NCBI GenBank assembly: GCA_029168955.1
Contig: JAPDOI010001838.1
Location: forward strand, 62,001-126,000
Source: Aplectana chamaeleonis
Lineage: Eukaryota > Nematoda > Chromadorea > Rhabditida > Cosmocercidae
Direction: 5' to 3'
Length of the DNA: 64,000 nucleotides
In this document: in pieces, positions 25,123-35,096 of the stretch
Position numbering within the stretch: the stretch's first letter is position 1
Layout: every line of letters begins with the position of its first letter
The notes under the pieces: model-generated
What the model was told of the DNA's origin: nothing
Seen by the model: the letters and a program-made list of their open reading frames with translations, nothing else
The model's database searches: none
Translations under genes and position numbers: made by a program

Positions 25123-26275
25123 CCTGAGAATTTGAAGAGAAACCATTTCCCCGAAGTCAGATTCGATGCGTTGTACGCAGTTCTCCGAAAAACGCAACAG
25201 GGCATAACTAATTTTTTCAGAGATTTCTTGAAACAGTTTTGCTCCTCTATTTGAGTGTTCTGGGGGGACTTTTCCCTATGAAACTTTTCTTAGTGGACTT
25301 GCCTACCCAAGAAAATTGAAAACTATTATACGTTTTTTATCCTGAACACTGCCTTTAATAAGGAACGCAAGGTATCAGTGTGATCCGTGGCGACTGTATG
25401 TATGTGAAACTTCAATCCGAAAAAGTTCAATATTACTCTAAATCATAGAAAAAGGATGGCGTCCGTTCGTTCATAGTAGGTGTTGTGCAGCCTGTAAATG
25501 CATGCTGTTCTCTGCCAGGGGAGGTAATGTCTATATATGGAGGGGCAAGTTCCGGTCCGCAGTTGCAGACAACTGCTGTTGCAACACCAAGCCCGAAGAT
25601 GAAGGTCCCGGGACTACGAGGTGCCGGCACTATCAATCATTGTCCCAAATCAATCATGGTCTGCAACTGCTGATCGTGACTTCCTTTCGATGTAGGTAGT
25701 ACTCTTCAGTTTGGAGCGAAATTCAAGTCGTCAAATGATTTATTTTCTGGTGATCCATCTGAAGGAATTATGGCAGAAAACACTCAGAATCGACGCACCA
25801 GTCATATGATTCGGAACACTTGTTAAAGTCCCTAGTAAACTACTTCACAGAGTTTGTTTTGCAACTTTCGATTAACCTTCGCCCAAAAAAGGGCAAAAGT
25901 ACATACATTTTGATGATAAAGGCTGAACAAGCGCTCTTATTGTGAAGCCCGCTTCTGATGTAATCCGAGATGTGTGCTCCATGAAGTTATCAATTTCTCG
26001 GCTTATATTATTCTTATTGGATATTTCTCTCGGGCGATGCTTCGCGCTTTCTGTCGAGCCATGTTTCGCGGGTGGCCGAAAACTCGCGGTCTAATACGAT
26101 AGCCCGTTCCCAAGGAGGAACTGCGGAGGGGGTGCTAATTGTATTATTTTCCTTTTTTCATTGTAGTGCGATTTTTCCCAAATCTGATCACCCGGTGTAT
26201 ATTTTAATTGCTTCGTTCCGCATTTTTACAGAGCATATCCGTGGTATACTCCGAAATGCTCCCGCCAGTCTTTTT
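25123..26275. other. Non-genic stretch with MITE fragments
   Basis: Holds the right end of a family A MITE (CCTGAACACTGCCTTTAA, 25340-25358), immediately followed by one end of the TACAGTCGGC-type MITE (25361-25403), and the palindromic MITE at 25525-25690. Nothing else is recognised. Confidence 0.55.
25525..25690. mobile_element. Small MITE, CGGTCCGCAGTTGCAGA family
   Basis: The left arm, AATGTCTATATATGG followed by TTCCGGTCCGCAGTTGCAGA, matches in inverted sense the right arm of the copy at 23173-23374. The right side keeps GGTCTGCAACTGC and then diverges. Confidence 0.6.
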
Positions 26276-26558
26276 TACTGTGCTTCTCTGGGTCAAATAC
26301 CGGTCCGCAATTGCGTCTCGACACGCTTTGCGGCCGCACGTGCTCGAGTCAATCGAGTTTCCAGCGCCAAAGCCGACTCGATGTAACTTTTTTATACAGT
26401 TTTCTCCAATTTTGTTCAGTTTCCAGTTTCCAAAACCCACCTAGAGTCAACAGATCGGCGGCTGCGGCGCAGGAAACTCTTCCGACTCGAAAGCGCGCAG
26501 CCGCAAAGCTTGTCGAGACGCAATTGCGGTCCGTATTTAGGCCCAGAGAAGCACAGTA
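26276..26558. mobile_element. TA MITE with ~60-bp TIRs
   Basis: TACTGTGCTTCTCTGGG on the left and CCCAGAGAAGCACAGTA on the right; the arms continue through CGGTCCGCAATTGCGTCTCG and its complement and the CGCTTTGCGGC block. About 283 bp. The inner CGGTCCGCAATTGC links it to the two smaller MITEs upstream. Confidence 0.85.
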
Positions 26559-26596
26559 GACTGAATTTTCCGTTGAATGTTTAATTTCTTTTCCAC

Positions 26597-27096
26597 TTAA
26601 AGGCAGCAGACACGCTCAAAATGGTATCGATTTTACAACATAAATCAAAGGTTTGGAGCTGGTTGTATTGGGAAATGACGAAAAAACGAAGGAAAACTGT
26701 GTGCAAATAGAGGAATAACGGTTATTTTGTTATCGGGTGAAAGTGGACGAGTTACTCAGCGCGCGGTTGAAACAGCGATTATTAGCAACAAAAAGGTTGA
26801 GATGGAGAAGCCGATATACTCTTTCAGCCTGTACTGGAACGTTCACCTCGTTGGAAGCATCAAAAACCAGCCAAAGCGACCGTATTAGAACGACCAATCT
26901 GGACGAGTTTGCATTTGGGGGCGGGGTTTACGAAGCTCATGGGCGGGATTGACAAAAATTTTCCTTATGCGTTGCTCAAATTTCATAGTTTTAATTCGTT
27001 TTTTGACGCTTCTGACGGCGCGAGCCTTCTACTGTAGTAGAAGGCTCGTAACGTAGTTATCTCAACAACTTTTTCGAGCGTGTCTGCTGCCTTTAA
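26597..27096. mobile_element. TTAA MITE family B, copy 1
   Basis: TTAA plus AGGCAGCAGACACGCTC on the left and GAGCGTGTCTGCTGCCT plus TTAA on the right, about 500 bp. A perfect 13-bp hairpin arm pair (27021-27048) lies near the right end. Confidence 0.9.
27021..27048. repeat. 13-bp perfect hairpin
   Basis: CGAGCCTTCTACT, a 2-nt spacer, then its exact reverse complement. It lies within family B copy 1. Confidence 0.9.
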
Positions 27097-28137
27097 AGGC
27101 ATTCTTTTGTAATAAAGAAATAAATATATTATATGTGGCGCTGTGCTCCAGAGTGGAACATTATTTACTTCTTCTTTTTGAATTACATACATATGTAGGT
27201 ATTATGAATGCGACATTCTCCTCTTCACTCTGTGTAAACACAAAGTGTTCGCTTCGTATAAAAAGTGTATCCTTGCACTTAATCCACGTCAGAAAAACAT
27301 ATTCTCGCCTCTAATCCCTCGTCGTCAGCAGCTTTTCCCGAAACCACAGGACTATCACTGGTAGGGAATTTAATTTTTCATACTCATTCATACATTCAAG
27401 TTTCCACCGGACGTATAGCCTAGCCCCCTCATTTTGGACCTGTCGAAGTAAGACTTATCGGACTTGTCATGTCAAAATCCCCTTATCACTGTTATGTTCT
27501 GCCACGACCGACCGCTCCGCTGCTTGCTCCGCCTGGACTCGTCCGAGCAGGCTAGGCTTAATGTAGCAAAAGCAGAAAAAGCAATTTTTGGGGCTTTTAT
27601 TCAAATAGGAAACCCTAGCCCTCCTTATACCAAAAGTAAGGGAAAATTTACGAAATATGTAGTCGCACTTGATCAATTTCATGCAATTCGGGTCCCAGTT
27701 GCCTGGCATTCCCACGGACAAAACACCACCATTGCAGGAGTGGCTTATTCATTTATTTATTGAAAGACGTGACGTGACTACTAGAGAAAAGAAAATAAAC
27801 TGGCGCAACGCAAAATATCCAAACATACATAAATCCTAGTACAAAGTTTTTTTTTGCTATCGCACCATTGAAAACCTGCAGGGACATAAAAATAAGGTGT
27901 TGCTCTTCGCCTAGTTGTAGGTTGAACTCCTTTAGGCTTCTATAGGTGAAAAAGTTCGACCTGACACTCGATTTTCGAACCAGAGTAGGTAATGCCAAAG
28001 AACTGATAGTGAGTAGGGTTTATGGAAACGAGCTATTCGTATTCGTTATTCGTTAGTAGTTATTCGTTGCGAAGCTCATAAAACAGAAAAGTGAGATTTG
28101 ACAGAGTTCTGAGTTTGCTAGGAGCTTTATCCTTCTA
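27097..28137. other. Non-genic stretch
   Basis: No supported feature except a cluster of TATTCGT/TTATTCGTT repeats at about 28034-28070, which resembles the subterminal motif clusters of the hAT elements; no partner end was found. Confidence 0.45.
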
Positions 28138-28251
28138 CCAGCCGTCCTGCGGGCTCCGCCCGCCTGACGGCTGGATGGGGGCTTCGCCTCCAGACCCCCG
28201 AATTTCCGCCTCGGGCGGAAATTATCAATTGTGGTGCGCGCGAAGCGCGCA
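28138..28251. repeat. Four consecutive GC-rich hairpins
   Basis: In order: CCAGCCGTC with GACGGCTGG (inner GCGGGCTCCGCCCGC); GGGGGCTTCGCC with a CCCCC partner; AATTTCCGCC with GGCGGAAATT; and GGTGCGCGCGAAGCGCGCACC. The last contains GCGAAGC, known as an unusually stable DNA mini-hairpin. The last hairpin and its flanking CAATTGTGGTG are shared with the ends at 37618 and 51860. Confidence 0.85.
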
Positions 28252-28431
28252 CCTGATTTGGAAAAGGATTGCTTCTTCGCACACCCCTCATTCCAGAATC
28301 TCTGTTCGGGAGGAACCTTGAAACAAGGGACTTTCACAAAAGATAGAGCAGTAAGGGTTCTCAACACTGCCCAAATTTCAGAAAAATTCCCGCAGTGGGT
28401 CTCGAGATATTAAAAAATTGCGAATTTTAAA

Positions 28432-28432
<1 letters not shown>

Positions 28433-28495
<63 letters not shown>
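28433..28495. repeat. (TG)n microsatellite
   Basis: About 31 uninterrupted TG dinucleotides, located between the hairpin end and the 42-bp array at 28630. Confidence 0.98.
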
Positions 28496-28496
<1 letters not shown>

Positions 28497-28629
28497 TGAA
28501 GGAATTTAATGATAAGAAGTTTGGTTGGTCTTTCAATAGAAATGGAGTGATAACGTGATAAGACTCAATAGAGCTCGAGAGACGTTGTGCCTCAGGTCTA
28601 TCAGGGACCATATGCTCCGTGCGCGGAAC

Positions 28630-29126
28630 ACGAATTGAGGTGGGCCAAGCGCTGTATAAAGTGGGCGGTTCCCAACTGGGAGGGCGTAGAGCGCCGTGAA
28701 AAGTGGACGGGGCAAAAGTGGGTGTGCGTAGAGCGCGGGGAAAAGTGGACGTGACTCAGAAGGGAGTACAAAGTGCGCCGCGAAGAGTGGTCGGGACCCA
28801 AATGGGAGTGCACAATACGCCGGTAAAAGTGGGCGGGACCCAACTGGGAGTCCACAGAGCGCCGGGAACTGTGGACGGGACCCAAGTGTGAGTGCACAAT
28901 GGGCCGATAAATGTGGGCGCGACCCAACTGGGAGTCCACAGAGCGCCGGGAATTGTGGACGGGACCCAAGTGGGAGTTCACAATGCGCCGGTAAAAGTGG
29001 GCGGGATCCAACTGGGAGTCCACAGAGCGCCGGGAACTGTGGACGGGACCCAAGTGGTAGTGCACAATGCGCCGGTAAAAGTGGGCGGGATCCAACTGGG
29101 AGTCCACAGAGCGCTGGGGAAAGTAA
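28630..29126. repeat. 42-bp minisatellite block 1, ~12 units
   Basis: Unit with GGCGGGACCCAACTGGGAG and TCCACAGAGCGCCGGGAA, period 42 bp. Overlapping open frames on both strands (up to 207 codons) arise because 42 is a multiple of three. Confidence 0.95.
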
Positions 29127-29343
29127 CGTGTGTCCTACAGTGCCGAGCAGGTGCAATGGGCAGAAAGGCCATGAACGGCCTGTCTTCGGGTCTATCCTAG
29201 ACGGGGGGGGGGCACCCAGGACTTATTGATAGAAATAAAGAAAAACTCTGATAAAAGATGCCTGATAGTGCTATCAATCATTGTTTTTTTAAAAGCTCTA
29301 CAGAAACACTTCGTTTGGTAGCCTTACCACTCGTTGGTTCATT

Positions 29344-30164
29344 TACTCTGCCAATTCGAGACTTGATGCTTCGGGGAAAGCGGCCTTTATCATGCTCTGT
29401 TATCATTAGGCATCAAATTCACCTTTAGCGCCGTCATCAAAGCTTATCCGCGCAAAGGGTGAATTTGCTGAGCGGTCGGATATCAGTCAGCGCAAAGCGT
29501 GAAAATACCGCCAGCGCTAACATCTCAATGCACATCAGTTGTTGAGCGGTTGGATATCAATCAGCGCAAAGCGTGAAATTACCTCCGTTGCTGCCATCTC
29601 AGAAATTTCTAAACAAGTGAAAACATTTCAGCGAAAACATGATAAAACTATTGATCAAGTCTCGATGTGTTTACCATCAGCACAGACGGTATAAAAGCCG
29701 CCTCATCTCACTAGAATCCTCACTCGGCATTCTGATGCCGGCCCTGAAAGGTGACTCCTGGTTATTCTCCGGAGGCCAGCATAAATTTGGCCGCTGGGAG
29801 GATACAGTGGGTATCCTCACTGCGGGGGGGCTAGTTACGCCGCGGTCCGCAGAGGGTGGCTCCTCACCGCAGACCTCGGTGAAGATTACGCCCATGTTGC
29901 GGACAAGGCGAAGCTTCCTGTGCTGTGGACCTTCAAATTTGTGAACTTTTCGAGGTAAACTCACGCATTTTTCGAATTAAATTCACCTCATTTTCGGGGT
30001 AAATTGGACCCTCTCTCGCTGCCAGTTCGCACCATTTTCACGTATCCTAGCGGCAAATTCACCCATACAGTGAATTTAACGCGGCAAATTAAGACTTCAT
30101 GCCGACTTGTACATGAGCATCAAGTCTCTTTTGCTGAGGCATCAAGTCTCGAATTTATAGAGTA
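29344..30164. mobile_element. TA inverted-repeat element containing a TATA box
   Basis: TIRs carry AATTCGAGACTTGATGC on the left and its reverse complement on the right, within TA-CTCT and AGAG-TA flanks, about 820 bp. Inside are a 75-bp imperfect duplication (GAGCGGTYGGATATCARTCA, 29468-29603) and a GGTATAAAAG promoter-like motif at 29688. The 101-codon frame at 29639-29944 has no recognisable domain. Confidence 0.65.
29468..29603. repeat. ~75-bp imperfect tandem duplication
   Basis: Two copies sharing GAGCGGTYGGATATC and CAGCGCAAAGCGTGAAA, each ending near CATCTCA. Confidence 0.8.
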
Positions 30165-30830
30165 GTTTGTCTTGAATCGTGGGTGGCGCCCTCTCCATCT
30201 AGGTGCCCTGTTTTCTTCTTCCTATCTCTGAAGGGAACCTTTGCTAAAATTAAATGAAATTATCTAACTGTTTTGCTTCGCCACGAGAGGTTCATGATTT
30301 GGCATAAAAAATAATTCTGAGAAACTCGTTAAAAGAAGTGAAATACTTGATGCACTTGATTTGTCATGGGATTTAACACAGAAGAAACACTAAAAGATCG
30401 ATGAAATGATGTACCACTGATATGGATGTGCGCTTTCTTACTAAAAATCGGAAAATTGAGTTTGGTTTTGAGAGGCCAAATCACGCGCGTTTTACAGAGC
30501 CCTGATATATGCACATAGATTCGTCAAAAATGAAATATAGGGTGGGAGCCACAAAATAATATTTCGAAGAGCTCAGACTTGAAAACTCTAGCTGTGAGCA
30601 ATAATTGTTCTCAGAGAGCGCGAGATTAGCCCTTTCAGAACCACACTCAATTTTCCGATTTTTAGTAAGAAAGCGCACATCCAAATCAATGGTACATCAT
30701 TTCATCGATCTTTTAGTGTTTCTTCTGTCTTACACGATTTTTGGAAGTTTTTTGCCGTAACTGCAGTTTAACGTCGCAGTGCACGTTATGGTATGTTTAC
30801 ACAAGGTGTTGAGTTGATCGCAAAACGCTT

Positions 30831-30905
30831 GGCTCCGGGCGAGATTGAACCAGCATCATATTCCCTTTCCGGGGGAGCGCCTTATCGCACTGCACCACCG
30901 GAGCC
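30831..30905 (-). tRNA. tRNA-like sequence (probably pseudo or SINE head), unit 1
   Basis: On the minus strand a perfect 7-bp acceptor stem (GCTCCGG with CCGGAGC), a D arm with box-A-like TGGTGCAGTGCGATAAGGCGC split as GTGC...GCGC, and a box-B-like GGTTCAATCTC. The anticodon arm is TCCC-CCGGAAA-GGGA, with C instead of U before the anticodon position, and the T loop is one base short of GGTTCGAATC. These defects suggest a tRNA-derived repeat rather than a working tRNA. Confidence 0.5.
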
Positions 30906-31148
30906 CCAGCGGCGCTCTCACTCAACTGCTCGGTAAATCTTCACTGAAGCAATCATCCTTTCACCCGCATAACGGGATGAAACAGGTATACCGCCAGAGA
31001 CTATCTAACAGTCGTAGACCTGTCAAGATGATGCCCTAGTTAAGTCTTACACGATTTTCGGAAGTTTTTTTGCCGTAACTGCAGTTTGACGTCGCAGTGC
31101 ACGTTATGGTATGTTTACACAAGGTGTTGAGTTAATCGCAAAACGCTT

Positions 31149-31223
31149 GGCTCCGGGCGAGATTGAACCAGCATCATATTCCCTTTCCGGGGGAGCGCCT
31201 TATCGCACTGCACCACCGGAGCC
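31149..31223 (-). tRNA. tRNA-like sequence, unit 2
   Basis: Same sequence and defects as unit 1, one period downstream. Confidence 0.5.
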
Positions 31224-31465
31224 CCAGCGCCGCTCTCACTCAACTGCTCGGTAAATCTTCACTGAAGCAATCATCCTTTCACCCGCATAACGGGATGAAA
31301 CAGGTATACCGCCAGAGACTATCTAACAGTCGTAGACCTGTCAAGATGATGCCCTAGTTAAGTCTTACACGATTTTCGGAAGTTTTTTGCCGTAACTGCA
31401 GTTTAACGTCGCAGTGCACGTTATGGTATGTTTACACAAGGTGTTGAGTTGATCGCAAAACGCTT

Positions 31466-31539
31466 GGCTCCGGGCGAGATTGAACCAGCATCATATTCCC
31501 TTCCCGGGGAGCGCCTTATCGCACTGCACCACCGGAGCC
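31466..31539 (-). tRNA. tRNA-like sequence, unit 3
   Basis: As units 1 and 2 but one base shorter in the anticodon arm (TCCC-CGGGAA-GGGA), which leaves a 6-nt loop. Confidence 0.45.
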
Positions 31540-31834
31540 CCAGCGCCGCTCTCACTCAACTGCTCGGTAAATCTTCACTGAAGCAATCATCCTTTCACCC
31601 GCATAACGGGATGAAACAGGTATACCGCCAGAGACTATCTAACAGTCGCAGATCTGCCAAGATGATGCCCTAGTTAAGTCTTACACGATTTTTGGAAGTT
31701 TTTTGCCGTAACTGCAGTTCAACGTCGCAGTGCCCCTTATGGTATGTTTACACAAGGTGTTGAGTTGATCGCAAAACGCTTGGCTCCGGGCGAGATTGAA
31801 CCAGCATCATATTCCCTTTAGAGAGCGGCGCTGG

Positions 31835-31909
31835 GGCTCCGGTGGTGCAGTGCGATAAGGCGCTCCCCCGGAAAGGGAATATGATGCTGGTTCAATCTCG
31901 CCCGGAGCC
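31835..31909 (+). tRNA. tRNA-like sequence, inverted unit
   Basis: Full-length copy on the plus strand, next to a truncated minus-strand copy (31782-31819), so the two face each other. Acceptor stem, box A and box B-like segments are as in unit 1. Confidence 0.5.
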
Positions 31910-32088
31910 AAGCGTTTTGCGATCAACTCAACACCTTGTGTTTCTTCTGTGTTAAATCCCATGACAAATCAAGTGCACCAAGTATTTCATTTCTTTTAAC
32001 GAGTTTCTAAGAATTATTTTTTTATGCCAAATCATGAACCTCTCGTGGCGAAGCAAAACAGTTAGATAATTTGTCTTTACATATGATC

Positions 32089-32412
32089 TAGTTCCGCAAT
32101 CGTGTTCAGTCCGCAAAGTCTCATTATCACAATCGTAGAAGCGGAGCGGTTTCTTTGAGAATGATTCTAGGGTGCGCTCCTAGAACGTTCCCATGGCAAA
32201 ACGCGTCCATGGAATCGTAGCCACGGCCACGTGGGCGCAATTTTCAGTTCTAATTCGCATCCATGGAAAGCAGATTTGTCCATGGTGAGGTTGCTTTTCC
32301 TCCCAGAGCGTTGTGGGAACGTTCTTCGAACGCACCCCTAGTTGAATTTTTTAAAAACAACCGCTTCACTTCAACGATTGTGATAATGAGAACTGAACGC
32401 GATTGCGGAACT
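32089..32412. mobile_element. Palindromic MITE, GTTCCGCAATCG ends
   Basis: TIRs GTTCCGCAATCGTGTTCAGT and its imperfect reverse complement, continuing through TCTCATTATCACAATCGT and the AGCGGTT block for about 70 bp. The middle is GC-richer with several CCATGG. A truncated relative lies at 33397-33548. Confidence 0.85.
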
Positions 32413-32671
32413 GAACTGTATATAGAATCGGCTCAGAAATTATTTTGCCCCAATATATTTTGTTGTAGACATCAAGGTTGCCTGCCGCACATGTGGAAAC
32501 ATGAAAAGGCAGACAGCGGCAAATTATACCGAGAAAAGCAATAAATCTGCTTCAGTTGTGCACGCACACAAAATAAATTTGAAGTGCGGCAAGTTCTGTA
32601 GACTAGCGTTTTAGAGCTCGTTTCAAGGACATTCTTCTTTCTGCGGCGTCTTGCGCATTGATACGTAGTAC
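32413..32671. other. Non-genic spacer
   Basis: No repeat or coding feature recognised between the MITE and the degenerate 42-bp units. Confidence 0.5.
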
Positions 32672-32790
32672 CGCACACTAACTACGACGTCAAGAGCACT
32701 CCTCTGAGGTCGAGCACACTTTCTCCGACGTCCGGCGCTTTCTTACATGGGTCCCGCACACTTCATATGGCGTCCGGCGCACTCTTACAT
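32672..32790. repeat. 42-bp minisatellite block 2, ~3 degenerate units
   Basis: Contains CACACTTTCTCCGACGTCCGG and ATGGGTCCCGCACACTTCAT, the block 3 unit in degraded form. Confidence 0.75.
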
Positions 32791-32849
32791 GACTATTGCA
32801 AAGCAGACAAAAACTCTGGGAGACACTGTAAACAAGACTGATGATACCT

Positions 32850-32950
32850 TGTTGATAAGGGGTAGGGTATAGAAGGATGGCAGAGCGGTGTGTCTTCATT
32901 CACACACCGTTCTTCTCCAGAGATCAGCGGCTGAAGCTGGGAAGTAGGTT
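32850..32950 (+). promoter_or_regulatory. TATA/hairpin module, copy 1
   Basis: GTTGATAAGGGGTAGGGTATAGAAG, here with a degraded TATA box, followed by GAGCGGTGTGT, a short spacer, ACACACCG, then TCTTCTCCAGAG and GCGGCTGAAGCTG. The same order occurs near 40808, 48653 and 51869, where the TATA box reads TATAAAAG. Confidence 0.5.
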
Positions 32951-33288
32951 CAGATTTTCAGCCGCTGATCTCTGCTCAGAGAATGGAATGGACCGACCGC
33001 GGACATGTTTCGTACCGACCGCGCGTAAAGATGACTGCGCGCGATCAGTACGCCTCCATGGAAAATCGCTAGCGGTTGGTACGGAGCTCAGGCGTATCGA
33101 CCGCGTGCACTATTTCGTTTTCCCGGTCAGTACGCAAATGCCCGCGTTCCGTACGGAATACATTTTTGCACGCGGTCAGTACGATAGTGACACATGGTCG
33201 GTACGAGAAGCCATTTTTCGCCCGCGGTCGGTCCACCCCATTGTCTGAGTGGAGAAGAACGGTGTGTGAATGAAGACACACCGCTCTG
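32881..33288. mobile_element. Foldback unit with perfect 38-bp arms
   Basis: Arms 32881-32918 and 33251-33288 are exact inverted copies (CAGAGCGGTGTGTCTTCATT at the left end). Immediately inside is a second hairpin, AGAGATCAGCGGCTGAA with its complement (32918-32975), and the loop is filled with degenerate CGCGGTCRGTACG units. Confidence 0.85.
32985..33240. repeat. Degenerate CGCGGTCRGTACG repeats
   Basis: Around ten copies in both orientations (for example ACCGACCGCG, GCGGTCAGTACG, CATGGTCGGTACG) with irregular spacing, inside the foldback unit. Confidence 0.7.
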
Positions 33289-33396
33289 CGGTGGCTAAGA
33301 TACAACAAAATCGGGGTTAAAATTTAGAAAACTTTCACAATCGGCTTGAGTCCCCAAGATTTTTTGTCTGTTTCGCAATAGCCCTCTTACCCTTCA

Positions 33397-33548
33397 TTTC
33401 CGCGCTACTCGCAGTCCTAGTATCACAATCGTAGATGCGAAGCGGTTGTTTTCCAAAAAAAAATCAGCCTTGAAAAAGAAAATATCATACTCAAAACCGC
33501 ACCACTTTTATGATAGTGATACAGAAAACTGCGAGTAGTGGGGAAATG
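33397..33548. mobile_element. Short palindromic MITE fragment
   Basis: CGCTACTCGCAGT and ACTGCGAGTAGTG are inverted ends about 150 bp apart; the inner TATCACAATCGTAGA and AGCGGTTGTTTT match the element at 32089-32412. Confidence 0.65.
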
Positions 33549-33553
33549 GAGGC

Positions 33554-34455
33554 TACATGGATCCCGCACACTTTTTATGACGTTCGGCGTACTCTAACAC
33601 GGGTCCCGTACACTTTATCTGGCGTCGGACTTACTCTTACATGGGCCCCGCACACTTTATATGGCGTCCGGCGCACCCTTACATGGGTCCCGCACACCTC
33701 CTATGGCGTCCGGGGCACTCTTACATGGGCCCCGCACACTTTATATGGCGCTCGGCACGCTCTTACATGGGTCCCACACACTTTACATGGCGTCCGGCGC
33801 ACCCTTACATGGGTCCCGCACACCTCCTATGGCGTCCGGCGCACTCTTACATGGGTCCCGTGCACTTTCCATGGCGTCCGGCGCACTATTACATGGGTCC
33901 CGCACATTTTTATGGCGTCCGGGGCACTCTTACATGGATCCCGCACACTTCATATGGCCTCCGGCGCACTCCTGCATGGGTCCCGCACACTTTATATGGC
34001 GTCCGGCGCACTCTTACATGGGTCAGGTACACTTTATTTGGCGTCGGACTTACTCTTACATGGGTCCCGCACATTTTCTATGGCGTCTGGCGTACTCCTA
34101 CATGGGTCCCGTACACTTTCTGTGAAGTCCGGCGTACTTTTACATGGGCTCCGTACACTTTCTATGGCGTCGAACGCACTCATACATGGGTCCCGCAAAT
34201 TAACTCATGCGTCCGGCGCACTCCTAATTGGGTCCCACATACGTCAGGCGGACTGCCACTGGGGCCCCATACACTTTTTTCGTCGCGCCGCGCTCTTGAA
34301 TGGGTCCCATACACATTCTACGGCGCTCGGCGCCCTGCCATTGGGGTCCCGCACAATTTTTTTCGGCGTCCGGCGCCCTTTTATGAGTCCCGCGCATTTT
34401 CTTCGGCGTTCGGCGCACTCCCGCTGATGTCCCGCTCACTTTCTACGACGTCCCG
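33554..34455. repeat. 42-bp minisatellite block 3, ~21 units
   Basis: Unit with ACATGGGTCCCGCACACTTT and ATGGCGTCCGGCGCACTCTT, period 42 bp. Divergence rises toward the right end, where units read TTTCTACGACGTCCCG, close to the core of the large CRE array. Open frames up to 305 codons are artefacts. Confidence 0.95.
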
Positions 34456-34527
34456 TTCGGTTGTTTCGGGCGTAACCCTTCTAAAACAGAAAATTCTGCA
34501 ATTACAGAATGCACACCTTAGACTGAG

Positions 34528-34603
34528 AGACTGACTGACTGACTGACTGACTGACTGACTGACTGACTGACTGACTGACTGACTGACTGACTGACTGACT
34601 GAC
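34528..34603. repeat. (GACT)n microsatellite
   Basis: About 18 tandem GACT tetranucleotides, running directly into the GGAC tract. Confidence 0.97.
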
Positions 34604-34992
34604 GAACGGACGGACGGACGGACGGACGGACGGACGGACGACGGACGGACGGACGGACAGACGGACGGACGGACGGACGGAACGGACGAACCAGACAGAC
34701 GGACGGACGGACGGACGGACGGACGGACGGACAGACGGACGGACGGACGGACGGACGAACAGACGGAACAGACGGACGGAAGACGGACGGACGGACAGAC
34801 GGACGGACAGACAGACGGACGGACGGACAGACGGACGGACGAACGAACAGACGGACGGACAGACGGAACGGACAGACAGACGGACGGACGGACGGACGGA
34901 CGGACGGACGGACGGACGGACGGACGGACGGACGGACGGACGGACGGACGGACGGACGGACGGACGGACGGACGGACGGACGGACGGACGGA
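34604..34992. repeat. (GGAC)n microsatellite with GAAC/AGAC variants
   Basis: About 390 bp of GGAC tetranucleotides; the left two thirds carry AGAC and GAAC variants and single-base deletions, the last 120 bp are pure. The Ser-Val-Arg-Pro frames on the minus strand are artefacts. Confidence 0.97.
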
Positions 34993-35096
34993 CACCACTC
35001 TCCTTTATTACTATGGAATGATTTTTTCGGAGAACATTAGGAATAGTTTTTTCATTGTGAACATTGAAAGATGGATTCACATATCTGCCGTGTCTC

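Larger units (their letters stand above)
30729..31937. repeat. ~317-bp tandem array of tRNA-like units
   Basis: Three direct units (spacing 318, 317 and 316 bp) plus a partial fourth joined to an inverted partial copy. Each unit contains CGTAACTGCAGTT, a 74-75-bp tRNA-like segment and an ACTATCTAACAGTCG block. The insert is flanked by a 13-bp duplication, as in target-primed insertion of SINEs, though no A-rich tail is visible. Confidence 0.9.
30257..32072. mobile_element. Foldback element interrupted by a tRNA-like array
   Basis: The left arm (30257-30474) is the reverse complement of 30632-30728 joined to 31941-32072. The centre (30475-30631) is unique. The right arm is split by the insert 30729-31937, and the 13-bp string GTGTTTCTTCTGT is present on both sides of the insert but once in the equivalent place of the left arm. 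Confidence 0.9.

Noticed and set aside
29639..29944. LTR retrotransposon promoter at the TATAAAAG of 29690.
   Set aside because: No flanking direct repeats, primer binding site or polypurine tract; the surrounding element has inverted TA-flanked ends instead.
30831..31909. Functional tRNA genes in the 317-bp array.
   Set aside because: Acceptor and D stems are good, but the base before the anticodon is C, the T loop is one base short and one unit has a 6-nt anticodon loop; I keep them as tRNA-like only.
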